Below, piece by piece: positions 44,418 to 54,330 of a stretch of 64,000 bases of DNA. The position numbers and the translations under genes are program-made. The DNA is from an uncultured Paracoccaceae bacterium (GTDB lineage Bacteria; Pseudomonadota; Alphaproteobacteria; Rhodobacterales; Rhodobacteraceae), in the NCBI GenBank assembly GCA_947498645.1, contig CANMKS010000001.1:1836032-1900031 (forward strand). Reading direction: 5' to 3'. Below the pieces are notes generated by a model. That model was not told where the DNA came from, ran no database searches, and saw nothing but the letters and a program-made list of their open reading frames with translations. The first letter of the stretch is position 1; each line of letters begins with the position of its first letter.

Positions 44418-44673
44418 CTGACACCTATTAACGGCTCTTGTAATAACGCCGCTTTTCTATTTTTCCAAATGCGGCGTGAAATGAAGGCCGATACGTCAAT
44501 AATGTGTAGGATTGTTAACTTTTCCGTTAACATTTCGCAACAATCGATTGCCCCGCTCGGCGGTTTCTTGACTGCTCCGCCGTGTTGCTGACATGCGAAT
44601 CACGCGACATATCCGGGTTTAAACCTGTCGCGCCTTTGACTAACCTCTTGATGAAAATTCAAGAGGTGCAAGC
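44418..44673. promoter_or_regulatory. AT-rich divergent promoter region with a GTTAAC inverted repeat
   Basis: 256 bases between the hypothetical gene and proC, more AT-rich than the surroundings. TGTTAAC-TTTTCC-GTTAACA at 44513-44532 is a perfect seven-base inverted repeat with six-base spacer, a possible operator. No single clear promoter can be chosen. Confidence 0.4.
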
Positions 44674-45489
44674 ATGAATATGACTGATGTGGCGGCCCGT
44701 GGGCTGGTCTTGCTGGGTTGTGGCAAGATGGGCTCGGCGATGCTGGAGGGATGGCTGCGCACGGGGTTGGAGCCGACGTCGGTCTGGGTGATCGACCCCA
44801 ATCCGTCTGATTGGCTGAAAGAGCAGGGTGTCAGAATTGGTGGTGATCTTCCGCCTGATCCTGCCATTGTCATCATCGCAGTCAAGCCACAGATGATGGG
44901 CGCGGCGTTGCCTGAGATAAAGAAATACGGCAACGGGCAGACCCTTGTCATTTCGATTGCTGCGGGCACACCCATCGCAACATTCGAAGACATGCTGGGC
45001 GCTCAAACGCCGATCATCCGCGCCATGCCAAACACGCCAGCGGCCATTGGCCGGGGCATCACTGCCCTGATTGGCAATGATCATGCGCAAGAGGATGATC
45101 TTGATCTGACCGAGGCGCTATTGACGACAATCGGTCAGGTTGTCCGGCTGGAAAGTGAAGATCAGATGGATGCCGTCACCGCGGTGTCAGGGTCTGGACC
45201 GGCATATGTCTTTCATCTGGTCGAAACTTTGGCCGCCGCAGGCGAAGCGGCGGGCCTTGCGCCAGAGCTTGCCATGCAACTGGCCAAGGCCACGGTCGGC
45301 GGGGCAGGGGAGCTGGCCGAGGCGGCAGAGGAAAGCCCCGCGCAGCTGCGTGTGAATGTGACCTCGCCCAATGGCACCACGCAGGCCGCGTTGGAGGTAC
45401 TGATGGATGCCGAAAACGGCTTTCCGCCATTGCTGCGCCGCGCTGTTGCTGCTGCTGCGGCTCGGTCAAAGGAATTGGCAAATGGCTGA
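44674..45489 (+). CDS. proC: Pyrroline-5-carboxylate reductase
   Basis: 271 residues. Reduces delta-1-pyrroline-5-carboxylate to proline. N-terminal Rossmann LVLLGCGKMGSAMLEGWL, IIAVKPQMM, MPNTPAAIGRGITALIGND and the C-terminal signature AVSGSGPAYVFHLVETL with TSPNGTTQAAL. ATG 44674 after AAGAGGTGCAAGC. Stop overlaps the tRNA-binding protein gene by eight bases, forming a unit proC-CsaA-like-hydroxyacid dehydrogenase. Confidence 0.95.
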   Translation: MNMTDVAARGLVLLGCGKMGSAMLEGWLRTGLEPTSVWVIDPNPSDWLKEQGVRIGGDLPPDPAIVIIAVKPQMMGAALPEIKKYGNGQTLVISIAAGTPIATFEDMLGAQTPIIRAMPNTPAAIGRGITALIGNDHAQEDDLDLTEALLTTIGQVVRLESEDQMDAVTAVSGSGPAYVFHLVETLAAAGEAAGLAPELAMQLAKATVGGAGELAEAAEESPAQLRVNVTSPNGTTQAALEVLMDAENGFPPLLRRAVAAAAARSKELANG

Positions 45490-45820
45490 GATTGCCTTTG
45501 ATGATTTCCTGAAAGTTGATGTGCGTGTCGGCACCGTCATGCGTGCAGAGCCGTACCCGGAGGCCCGCAAGCCTGCCATCAAGCTTTGGATCGATTTTGG
45601 CGCAGAGATTGGTGAGAAAAGAACCTCTGCCCAGATCACCGCGCACTATCAGCCAGAGGCGTTGGTGGGTCGTCAGGTGATGGCCGTTGTGAACTTTCCA
45701 CCCCGTCAGATCGGGAAATTCATGTCAGAGGTTTTGGTCCTTGGTATGCCTGATGAGAATGGTGAAGTGGTGCTGGTTGGTCCCGATCATCCTGTGCCAA
45801 CCGGAGGACGTCTGCATTGA
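45482..45820 (+). CDS. tRNA-binding (CsaA/ARC1-like) domain protein
   Basis: 112 residues, a single OB-fold tRNA-binding domain: FDDFLKVDVRVGTVMRAEPY at the N-terminus, KLWIDFGAEIGEKRTSAQIT in the middle and VLVLGMPDENGEVVLVGPD near the end. CsaA has been linked to protein export and chaperone action and binds tRNA; role here unknown. It overlaps proC by 8 bases and the next gene by 4. Confidence 0.88.
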   Translation: MAEIAFDDFLKVDVRVGTVMRAEPYPEARKPAIKLWIDFGAEIGEKRTSAQITAHYQPEALVGRQVMAVVNFPPRQIGKFMSEVLVLGMPDENGEVVLVGPDHPVPTGGRLH

Positions 45821-46764
45821 AGAAATTGTTGATTACCCGCGTCCTGCCTGATGCCAATCTGGATGCTGCCCGCACCCGATATGATGTGACCGTCCGCGAA
45901 ACCGCCGACGGGCTGACTGTGCAAGAGGCTGCCGCCGCCTTGCGCGACTATGACGCGATCCTGCCCACGTTGGGCGATCAGTTCACGGCAGAGGCCTTTG
46001 CCGGCGCGATCCGCTGTGGTGTGCTGGCCAATTTTGGCGTCGGGTACAATCACATTGATACGGTCGCTGCGGCGCGGGCGGGTGTTGCTGTGTCCAATAC
46101 GCCTGATGTTGTCACCGATGCCACTGCCGACATTGGCATGACCTTGATCCTGTCGACCTGCCGCCGCGCAGGCGAAGGCGAGCGGCTGGTCCGTGCAGAC
46201 AAATGGGATGGCTGGGGGCCAACCCATATGCTGGGCACACATGTGACCGGCAAGACAGTGGGGATCATCGGCATGGGCCGGATTGGTCAAGCCGTGGCCC
46301 GGCGTTGTCACTACGGGTTCGAGATGCCGGTGATTTACTTCAACCGCTCGCGCAAACCCGTGGATATGCCTGCCACCCAGGTTGAGACGTTGGCCGAGCT
46401 GATGGGAACAGCGGATATCGTTGTGGTGACCGTCCCCGGCGGTGGCGGTAACACCGCGATGATTGATGCCGCGGCATTGGCGGCGATGAAACCCTCGGGG
46501 GTATTCGTGAATATTGCGCGGGGCGATGTCGTGGACGAGCCTGCGCTGATCGCAGCGCTGCAAGAGGGCCGGATCGCTGGCGCTGGTCTGGATGTTTTTG
46601 TCAATGAACCCAGCGTTCCGGACGCCTTTCGCGCGATGGAGAATGTCACGCTCTTGCCGCATCTGGGCACCGCTGCGCTGGAGGTTCGCGCGGCCATGGG
46701 CCAGATGGCGTTGGATAACATCATCGCTTGGGATGAAGGCCGCCCGTTACCGCAGGCAGTTTGA
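45817..46764 (+). CDS. D-2-hydroxyacid dehydrogenase (glyoxylate/hydroxypyruvate reductase-like)
   Basis: 315 residues, TTG start (45817) overlapping the preceding TGA, supported by GGAGG nine bases upstream. NAD(P) loop GIIGMGRIGQAVARR, catalytic Arg in NIARGDVVDE, Glu in DVFVNEP and His in LLPHLGTAALEVR, all in the right order. Closest to D-glycerate/glyoxylate reductases of the GyaR group; glyoxylate or hydroxypyruvate is the most likely substrate, which fits the serine-glyoxylate aminotransferase elsewhere in the window. Confidence 0.9.
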   Translation: MKKLLITRVLPDANLDAARTRYDVTVRETADGLTVQEAAAALRDYDAILPTLGDQFTAEAFAGAIRCGVLANFGVGYNHIDTVAAARAGVAVSNTPDVVTDATADIGMTLILSTCRRAGEGERLVRADKWDGWGPTHMLGTHVTGKTVGIIGMGRIGQAVARRCHYGFEMPVIYFNRSRKPVDMPATQVETLAELMGTADIVVVTVPGGGGNTAMIDAAALAAMKPSGVFVNIARGDVVDEPALIAALQEGRIAGAGLDVFVNEPSVPDAFRAMENVTLLPHLGTAALEVRAAMGQMALDNIIAWDEGRPLPQAV

Positions 46765-46824
46765 CAGAATGCCGCGGCAATGGGGCTGGCTCATTCTGTG
46801 CCATCCACCTATATCAAGGCTGAC

Positions 46825-47184
46825 ATGCGTATTCTGAACGCCACTTTTGCCAGGCTCAGCCTTGTCGCAGCCCTGCTGGTTGCGCTGGCCAGCACCGGCT
46901 TTGCCCACAGGGTCATCCCCCTTGATGTGGACGACGACCTGCTGCGCTATCTTGCTGTTGGCGGGTCTCTGGAAGAGATTTGCGGCGATGCGAGCGGCGA
47001 TCATGTTGGCCAATCCTGCGATGCCTGTCGCCTTGTTGATCTGGCCACTGTCCCGTTTGCCGATGCAAAAACGATATCGGTTGACCCGCGCACGGTGTCC
47101 GTCTTGCCGGTTTTTATTGGATTGTGCCATTCGGGCAGTGCGGCTGATCCCGCACGTCCTGTGCGCGCGCCACCGGTTGTCTGA
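46825..47184 (+). CDS. Small secreted cysteine-containing protein (DUF2946-like), next to PCuAC
   Basis: 119 residues. Signal peptide LNATFARLSLVAALLVALASTGFA, then EEICGDASGDHVGQSCDACRLVD with C-x-x-C and a later GLCHSG. The Cys/His arrangement resembles DUF2946 proteins, which lie near copper genes. The copper chaperone PCuAC gene follows 69 bases downstream, suggesting a metal role; family call is uncertain. Confidence 0.55.
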   Translation: MRILNATFARLSLVAALLVALASTGFAHRVIPLDVDDDLLRYLAVGGSLEEICGDASGDHVGQSCDACRLVDLATVPFADAKTISVDPRTVSVLPVFIGLCHSGSAADPARPVRAPPVV

Positions 47185-47253
47185 TCTTTAAGCCCCCCTT
47201 TTGAGATCAAACAAATGCGGCCTGTTCTCACGCCGCCCAAGTGGAGAAATCCT

Positions 47254-47742
47254 ATGAAAACCTATTCCTTTGCTGCCGTGGCCATGCTTGCCTTGGCAAC
47301 GCCTGCCGCTGCCGATGAATTCAAAATCGGCGACCTTGTCGTTGCACATCTCATGGCCTTTGAAACAACCGCCACCGCGATGTCCGGTGCGGGCTATCTG
47401 ACTGTTACCAACACGGGCACTACCGCTGATCGGCTGGTGGCTGTTGAGGCGGCATTTCCGCGCGTCATGATCCATACCACCACCATGAAAGACAGTGTGG
47501 CATCAATGAGCCATGTGGAGGCTGTCGATATCCCCGCAGGTGAAACTGTTGCCCTGGCCCCTGGCGGGTTCCACGTGATGTTCATGGGGCTGGGCGGTGA
47601 CCCGTTTGAGGTTGGCGAAACTGTGCCTGCAACGCTGGTGTTCGAGAATGCCGGATCGCTTGAAGTTGTTTTCAACGTAGAGGCGCGCGATGCCGCCGAT
47701 ATGGAAAAGATGGATCATGGTACAGACAGCACAGACAACTGA
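47254..47742 (+). CDS. Periplasmic copper chaperone PCu(A)C
   Basis: 162 residues: signal peptide YSFAAVAMLALATPAAA, then the PCu(A)C cupredoxin domain. All copper ligands of the H-x11-M-x22-H-x-M pattern are present (H of RVMIHTTTM, M of SVASMSHVE, H and M of GGFHVMFMG). It delivers Cu(I) to cytochrome oxidase Cu(A)/Cu(B) sites. The C-terminus MEKMDHGTD adds another Met/His-rich tail. Start ATG 47254 after GTGGAG. Confidence 0.92.
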   Translation: MKTYSFAAVAMLALATPAAADEFKIGDLVVAHLMAFETTATAMSGAGYLTVTNTGTTADRLVAVEAAFPRVMIHTTTMKDSVASMSHVEAVDIPAGETVALAPGGFHVMFMGLGGDPFEVGETVPATLVFENAGSLEVVFNVEARDAADMEKMDHGTDSTDN

Positions 47743-47759
47743 TCCATGAGAGCAGTTGT

Positions 47760-47781
47760 TAGGGGCAGGGTGATCCTGCCC

Positions 47782-47784
<3 letters not shown>
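47760..47784. terminator. Bidirectional terminator hairpin between convergent genes
   Basis: Perfect ten-pair stem TAGGGGCAGG / CCTGCCCCTA with a GTGAT loop. It follows the PCuAC gene and also covers the stop codon of the minus-strand gene at 47782. The T-runs are poor, but the position between two convergent genes supports termination in both directions. Confidence 0.65.
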
Positions 47785-49400
<1,616 letters not shown>

Positions 49401-49462
49401 TTATGCACTGTCTTTGACATAGGACGTGGGCACGACTCATAGCAAGCGTGAAGGGACACGAC

Positions 49463-49849
49463 ATGGCAGATGATCTCGATTGGTTCAGCGCGGAAACAGC
49501 GACTTTCGGTGACAGGCTGGCCGGTGCCCGCGAGGCGGCAGGGCTTGACCAGAAAGGGCTTGCCGGGAAACTGGGCGTGAAACAGGCCGTAATTGCGGGC
49601 TGGGAAAATGACCTCAAGGAGCCGCGGGCGAACCGTTTGCAGATGGTGTCGGGGATCCTTGGCGTGTCGATGAGCTGGCTTTTGACCGGCGAAGGTGAAG
49701 GCCCGGAAGCGCCAGAGGATCTGGGTGGTGTCAACCTTGATGTGCTTGATCTGTTGGCCGAGCTGCGCGGGCTGCGCAGTGAGGTGGCACAGGCCGGAGA
49801 GAAGCTGGCGCGCCTCGAAAAACGCCTGCGCGCAGCACTCAAGGACTGA
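49463..49849 (+). CDS. XRE-family helix-turn-helix regulator
   Basis: 128 residues. HTH_3 domain about residues 18-72 (FGDRLAGAREAAGLDQKGLAGK then GVKQAVIAGWENDLKEP), and a C-terminal helix VDLLAEL..LEKRLRAALKD that can form a coiled coil. ATG 49463 follows AAGGGA; the earlier GTG at 49448 is a weaker option. Divergent from aspC, 2 bases before sdhE. Target unknown. Confidence 0.85.
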   Translation: MADDLDWFSAETATFGDRLAGAREAAGLDQKGLAGKLGVKQAVIAGWENDLKEPRANRLQMVSGILGVSMSWLLTGEGEGPEAPEDLGGVNLDVLDLLAELRGLRSEVAQAGEKLARLEKRLRAALKD

Positions 49850-49850
49850 T

Positions 49851-50123
49851 ATGTCCGAAACACGCGAGACGATGATCAAACGCCTGCGCATGCGCTCGAT
49901 GCGGCGCGGGATCAAGGAGATGGATTTGATCCTTTCGGCCTTTGCCGATGCTCATCTGGCGGATTTTTCTGATGATGGATTGCGGCTATATGATCAGCTT
50001 TTGTCCGAAAATGACCATGATATCTATGGCTGGGTCGGCGGCCAGTTTCCTGTGCCGGAGGTCTATCTTGATCTGGTGACACGGATTGCCGCAGGCGCCC
50101 AAGGCGTGACCCGTCCGAAGTAA
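49851..50123 (+). CDS. sdhE: FAD assembly factor SdhE
   Basis: 90 residues. The family signature RGxxE is R19-G20-I-K-E23, followed by MDLILSAFADAHL and the C-terminal YDQLLSENDHDIYGWV. SdhE helps covalent attachment of FAD to succinate dehydrogenase. The ATG at 49851 starts 1 base after the XRE stop. Confidence 0.93.
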   Translation: MSETRETMIKRLRMRSMRRGIKEMDLILSAFADAHLADFSDDGLRLYDQLLSENDHDIYGWVGGQFPVPEVYLDLVTRIAAGAQGVTRPK

Positions 50124-50203
50124 TTGCGCCAATTTGCCCTTAACTGAATCTTGTTTGTTTCGGTTTAGCTCTGCTTGCACGGCAAAGATGGAGTATCAGT
50201 GGC

Positions 50204-50740
50204 ATGAGCATTCACTCAGAGATGAGCAACCCCAACGAAGGTAGCGCCAAACCCGACGGTATGGCGGATGCCCGCAGCATGGCGTTCATGAACACCTATC
50301 TTGACGCGCTGACCCTTGTGGAGCGTTTGCATCGCTTGTTGCTGGACGTCATCAAGGATGAGTTTGAGCGTTTGGGATTGCTGGAAATCAACGCCGTGCA
50401 GGGGCTTTTGCTGTTCAACGTGGGTGACAACGAGGTGACAGCGGGTGAATTGAAATCGCGCGGCTACTATCAGGGCTCTAACGTGTCCTACAACCTCAAG
50501 AAACTGGTTGAGGCGGGGTATATGCACCATGAACGCAGTGAGATCGACCGCCGGTCGGTGCGGGTGCGCCTGACCGAAAAGGGCCGCGGTGTGCATGCTG
50601 TCGTGGGCAGATTGTTCCGCACCCATTCCGAAGGTCTGGTTGAACGCCAGGTGGTTGATCACGATGGGCTAGAGGATATCACATCGGCCCTGCGCCGGGT
50701 GGAGCGTTACTGGGCCGATCAGATCCGCTATATCTACTAG
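50204..50740 (+). CDS. MarR-family regulator, LdtR-like
   Basis: 178 residues with a winged-helix domain from about residue 60 (EINAVQGLLLFNVGDNEVTAGELKSRG), the recognition region YYQGSNVSYNLKKLVEAGY and wing RSEIDRRSVRVRLTEKG. N-terminus ARSMAFMNTYLDALTLVERLHRLLLD matches the LdtR group (a MarR protein first characterised in Liberibacter, where it controls an L,D-transpeptidase). No transpeptidase gene adjoins it. ATG 50204 or 50222. Confidence 0.83.
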   Translation: MSIHSEMSNPNEGSAKPDGMADARSMAFMNTYLDALTLVERLHRLLLDVIKDEFERLGLLEINAVQGLLLFNVGDNEVTAGELKSRGYYQGSNVSYNLKKLVEAGYMHHERSEIDRRSVRVRLTEKGRGVHAVVGRLFRTHSEGLVERQVVDHDGLEDITSALRRVERYWADQIRYIY

Positions 50741-50755
50741 GCCACCCTGACAACG

Positions 50756-51472
50756 CTAGCGTGTTGGCGCGGATGCATCGCCAATGGCGATGCTTGCCAA
50801 CTCGCGCAGCAGTTTGCGTTCCATGGCGGCAGCGTAGTTCTCAAACCCAAGGGCGACCTCGACAAAGGCGCCCGGCCCGCGCAGGACATAGCTGCTGTAG
50901 TAGGACGACAGTTCTTTGACATCAGCAAATCGCGCATCGCCACCGCGCAGGTTGCCGGAGCCGATGACCAGACCATTGACCACAACACCGGTTGGCGTTT
51001 GCTCTGGGCCGATGTCCTGCGGGCGCGGCCCGGTGTTTGTTTGCCCGTCCCCAGAGAGGTCCAATGTCCGTTTCCAGCACGCGGGCATTTGGTCCAGATA
51101 GGCAAACCCGGCGCGCATGGCAGATCCAATGGCCGTGGTTGGTGCGGCCGCGCTGCGCGGCTGGTTGCGCAGGGTCCGGGTGATGGTGGCGAGGTCTTGG
51201 GGTGTCGCAATCGCGGTCCAAGGCACGATGATCGTTTGATCAAGCGGGCCGCTCCATTCGTAGACCAGCACATGCACGGGCGCATCTGGCCGCACAAAAA
51301 GCACCTCTTGCACCTGCGCACTGTTCAGCGCGATGGCCAGCCCATCAAGCTGCAGGCGATATTCGGCCGCATCAACAGACCCCGAAACATCAAGCCCAAG
51401 GGCCAACGCCTGCCGGCAGGCGGCTTGCGCCAGCCCCGGCAAGATCAAAAGCACGGCAAGGATGCGGATCAT
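50756..51472 (-). CDS. DUF1194 secreted vWA-like protein, third of three
   Basis: 238 residues: signal peptide RILAVLLILPGLAQA, then a von Willebrand A-like fold with the MIDAS motif DVSGSVD (D-x-S-x-S) and a later DLSGDGQTNTG block. Closely similar to the two upstream genes, so this is a tandem duplication product. The last residues differ. Starts by ATGA overlap (51469-51472). Function of DUF1194 is unknown; metal-dependent ligand binding in the periplasm is likely. Confidence 0.85.
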   Translation of the reverse strand: MIRILAVLLILPGLAQAACRQALALGLDVSGSVDAAEYRLQLDGLAIALNSAQVQEVLFVRPDAPVHVLVYEWSGPLDQTIIVPWTAIATPQDLATITRTLRNQPRSAAAPTTAIGSAMRAGFAYLDQMPACWKRTLDLSGDGQTNTGPRPQDIGPEQTPTGVVVNGLVIGSGNLRGGDARFADVKELSSYYSSYVLRGPGAFVEVALGFENYAAAMERKLLRELASIAIGDASAPTR

Positions 51473-52194
51473 CCTTTTGATCCGCCTGTTTCGCTGGATT
51501 GCCCAAGGATCTGCGCCGCCAATTCACGCAGCAGTTTCCGTTCCATCGTGGCGGCATAATCGTCGTAGTCCAGCGCCACCTCGACAAAAGAACCGGGCCC
51601 GCGAATGACGTTTTCCAGATAATAGTCGCGCAGATCCTCCAGTGATTGCAGGCTGACCTGATCCCCAAAGAAATTGCCCGACCCCACCACAAGCCCATTC
51701 ACGATCACACCCTCGGGGCGCAGATCATCACCGATCTCTTCGGGCAACGGCCCTGTATTGGTTTCCCCGTCACCAGAGATATCCAGCGTGCGCATCCAGC
51801 AATCAGGCTGTTGTTCCAGATAGGTGAACCCCGCCAGCATGGCCGAGCCGATGGCGGTGTTGGGTGCCTTTGTCCCGCGTTCATGGGCGCGCAACTGTGC
51901 CGTGATGCGGGCAAGGTCAGCGGGGCTGGTGATGGACGTCCATGGAACAACAATGGTGTGATTGACCGGCCCGCTCCATTCGAACACATGCAGTGTGATT
52001 GGCGTTTCTGGTTGCAGAAACAGGATCTGCTGGACCGTCGGCGCGTTGAGTGCGGCGATCACCCCTTCGATCTGCAACCGATACTCGGAATCGTCGACCG
52101 AGCTGGAAACATCCAGCGCAAGCGACAGTGCCTGCCGACAGACCGCCTGCGCAAGCTGGGGCAAGAGCAAGAGGAGCAGGCAAAGCCGGATCAT
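51469..52194 (-). CDS. DUF1194 secreted vWA-like protein, second of three
   Basis: 241 residues: signal peptide LCLLLLLLPQLAQA, Cys right after the cleavage site (VCRQALSLALDVSSSVDD) and MIDAS DVSSSVD. The tract LFLQPETPITLHVFEWSGPVNHT is shared with the third copy (VLVYEWSGPLDQT). Overlaps both neighbours by four bases. Probably functions with them as alternative ligand-binding proteins or one complex. Confidence 0.85.
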   Translation of the reverse strand: MIRLCLLLLLLPQLAQAVCRQALSLALDVSSSVDDSEYRLQIEGVIAALNAPTVQQILFLQPETPITLHVFEWSGPVNHTIVVPWTSITSPADLARITAQLRAHERGTKAPNTAIGSAMLAGFTYLEQQPDCWMRTLDISGDGETNTGPLPEEIGDDLRPEGVIVNGLVVGSGNFFGDQVSLQSLEDLRDYYLENVIRGPGSFVEVALDYDDYAATMERKLLRELAAQILGQSSETGGSKG

Positions 52195-52883
52195 CCGTTT
52201 GCCCCGTGCGGGGAATTGAGCCGCCCGATAATCTGGGCCGATAGCTCTCTGACAAGCTTGCGTCGCATTGCCGCCTCGAAGTCAGCGAAACCATCGGCGA
52301 TTTCAACAAAGGCATGCGGGCCGCGGATCACTTCTTCAAGGTAGTAGTTTGCCACAGCTGTCGCCGGCTCTGAAATCACGAGGCCATTGACCGTCACGCC
52401 ATCAAATGGAAAGGCAGCATAGGCCGAGGCAGGGGCGAAACCGTCGTTGTTGGCACCATCGCCAGCCATATCAATTGTGTGGAAAAGACATGCAGGTGCC
52501 TTTTGCAATTTGATTGACGCATATCCCAAGGCATAGCCCATGGCCGTAGGCATATCGTTTGTACCGCGTGTACTTCTGGCCAGGGCATTGGCCGCCTCCT
52601 GCAAATCCGAGGGCGTCCGGATCAGTGTCCATGCCAAGAGGTCCGTCTGGTTTTGTTGTCCGCTCCATTCGAAAATCTGGATGGCGACCGGATCGGAACC
52701 AGAAAAGAACGCCGCCTCGACCTCTGGCGCCACAAGGGCGGCGGCCATTCCGTGGCGTTGCAACAGGTCCTCTTCTGCGTCCACCGATGACGAGACATCA
52801 AGCGCCAGAACCAGCGCCAGGCGGCAGGCCTCAACTGGGGCCGCCGCCAGGAAAAGGCAGGAAAGAAGCCCGGCCTTTACCAA
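52191..52883 (-). CDS. DUF1194 secreted vWA-like protein, first of three
   Basis: About 230 residues (TTG start at 52883, or TTG 52910 for a longer N-terminus overlapping the glyoxalase gene further). Signal peptide AGLLSCLFLAAAPVEA, MIDAS DVSSSVDAEED, and IQIFEWSGQQNQTDLLAW parallel to the other two. Most diverged of the three copies. No ATG is available at its 5' end; the TTG 52883 overlaps the glyoxalase stop by seven bases. Confidence 0.8.
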   Translation of the reverse strand: MVKAGLLSCLFLAAAPVEACRLALVLALDVSSSVDAEEDLLQRHGMAAALVAPEVEAAFFSGSDPVAIQIFEWSGQQNQTDLLAWTLIRTPSDLQEAANALARSTRGTNDMPTAMGYALGYASIKLQKAPACLFHTIDMAGDGANNDGFAPASAYAAFPFDGVTVNGLVISEPATAVANYYLEEVIRGPHAFVEIADGFADFEAAMRRKLVRELSAQIIGRLNSPHGANG

Positions 52884-53305
52884 TGGCCAGTGTTCTGCAT
52901 GCTGGCCCAAGGTTCTGCAGATGGAAGATCATCCCCTTCTTGCAGCAGTTCGATCGAGATATTGTCGGGCGAACGTACAAAGGCCATATGCCCGTCGCGT
53001 GGCGGTCGATTGATCGTGACGCCATTGTCCATCAGATGCTGGCAGGTTTCGTAGATGTTGGGCACGCGATAGGCGAGGTGCCCGAAATGCCGCCCGTCCG
53101 AAGGCAACCCGTCGTCGCCGTCCCAGTTATATGTCAGCTCAATCGGGCACTCCTCTTGCCCCGGAGGTGCCATGAAGATCAGTGAAAAGCGCCCGCCTTC
53201 ACTGTCGTGGCGGCGCGTTTCCTTCAGGCCAAGCAGTTCGTAGAAAGCAATGGATTTTTCGAGGTCTTTGACGCGAACCATCGTGTGCAGGTATTTCAGG
53301 GACAT
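52877..53305 (-). CDS. gloA: Lactoylglutathione lyase / VOC family protein
   Basis: 142 residues of the glyoxalase I group: KYLHTMVRVKDLEKSIAFYE (first metal His), IELTYNWDGDD (Glu), HFGHLAYRVPNIYETC (His) and a closing Glu in SIELLQ. Glyoxalase I isomerises methylglyoxal-glutathione hemithioacetal. ATG at 53305. Tail overlaps the first DUF1194 gene. Confidence 0.9.
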   Translation of the reverse strand: MSLKYLHTMVRVKDLEKSIAFYELLGLKETRRHDSEGGRFSLIFMAPPGQEECPIELTYNWDGDDGLPSDGRHFGHLAYRVPNIYETCQHLMDNGVTINRPPRDGHMAFVRSPDNISIELLQEGDDLPSAEPWASMQNTGHW

Positions 53306-53388
53306 CCGTTTCTCCAGTTTGATCAGGCATTGGTACAAGGTTAGCCCGCCGGGCCGTGCAGTAAAACACCTAGCGTGGAAATCTTGGG

Positions 53389-53619
53389 GTGCAGGGCGGC
53401 ATTGGCCTTGGCGAACTGATATTCTGCGATCCGACACATGCGCAACGAAGCAGCGTTGCCCGTACTACTTCGACGCAATTGCGTCTGCCGTCATCATTTG
53501 CACCTGTGGAAATCCGGGCTGGCGTACTGAAATACGATCCCGATCCCAACGATCAAATGTTGCCGCCCTTGGGGAACTATGGCATCAAGCTCAAAAGCAG
53601 ACTGAACGAAAGAGTTTAG
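53389..53619 (+). CDS. Possible small protein upstream of pcm
   Basis: GTG-start frame of up to 76 residues. The 3' half (PSSFAPVEIRAGVLKYDPDP then NDQMLPPLGNYGIKLKSRL) looks like real protein, but the 5' half looks non-coding and no ATG or ribosome site is evident. Ends 3 bases before the pcm start. Might be a short protein with a late start (TTG near 53470). Confidence 0.35.
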   Translation: MQGGIGLGELIFCDPTHAQRSSVARTTSTQLRLPSSFAPVEIRAGVLKYDPDPNDQMLPPLGNYGIKLKSRLNERV

Positions 53620-53622
53620 ATC

Positions 53623-54276
53623 GTGACCGACTATACCTCACGCCGCACAATGATGGTTGATACGCAAGTGCGACCCTCTGATGTCACCAAGTTCCCGATT
53701 ATCGATGCGATGCTTTCGGTCCCGCGCGAGTCCTTCGTGCCCGATCATCTGCGCGAGGCGGCATATGTGGGTGAAAACCTTGCGTTGGGCCCAGGGCGCG
53801 TGATGCTTGAGCCAAGGACGCTGGCCAAGATGCTTGATGCGCTGGATATTCAACAGAACCATGTCGCACTCGATGTGGGCTGCGGTCTGGGTTACTCCAC
53901 CGCCATTCTGGCAAGAATGTGCGAATTCGTTGTGGGTGTCGAAGACGATGAGGCCCGTGCGGAAGAAGCCCAAGGCATCCTTTCGCGGCATGGATTTGAC
54001 AATGCCGCTGTGATGGCGGGGCCATTGGCCGAAGGTTCGGCGAAATCCGGGCCATATGACATTATCGTTGTGCAAGGCGCCGTTGAAGAGGTGCCTGCCG
54101 CCTTGACCGACCAGTTGCGCGAAGGCGGGCGGATTGCCTGTGTCTTTTCCGAGGGCACATTGGGTGTCATTCGCGTCGGCCACAAGATCGACGGTGTGAT
54201 GAACTGGCGGTTCTCATTTAATGCAAGCGCGCCTGTCCTGTCGGGGTTTGAAAAACCAGCGGCATTCGCGCTCTAG
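53623..54276 (+). CDS. pcm: Protein-L-isoaspartate O-methyltransferase family
   Basis: 217 residues, GTG start. SAM-binding motif I DVGCGLGYSTAILAR, motif II DIIVVQGAVEEVPAAL, and the N-terminal PRESFVPDHLREAAYVGENLALGPGRVMLEPRTLAKML which binds the isoaspartyl substrate. Repairs damaged aspartate/asparagine sites, though this roseobacter subgroup is divergent from E. coli Pcm. Upstream of the TolC-type gene by 54 bases. Confidence 0.88.
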   Translation: MTDYTSRRTMMVDTQVRPSDVTKFPIIDAMLSVPRESFVPDHLREAAYVGENLALGPGRVMLEPRTLAKMLDALDIQQNHVALDVGCGLGYSTAILARMCEFVVGVEDDEARAEEAQGILSRHGFDNAAVMAGPLAEGSAKSGPYDIIVVQGAVEEVPAALTDQLREGGRIACVFSEGTLGVIRVGHKIDGVMNWRFSFNASAPVLSGFEKPAAFAL

Positions 54277-54330
54277 AAGCACCGCCGTTTTGGGGGCTGT
54301 GCAATGGATCAAGGTAGATAAGGTATCAGC

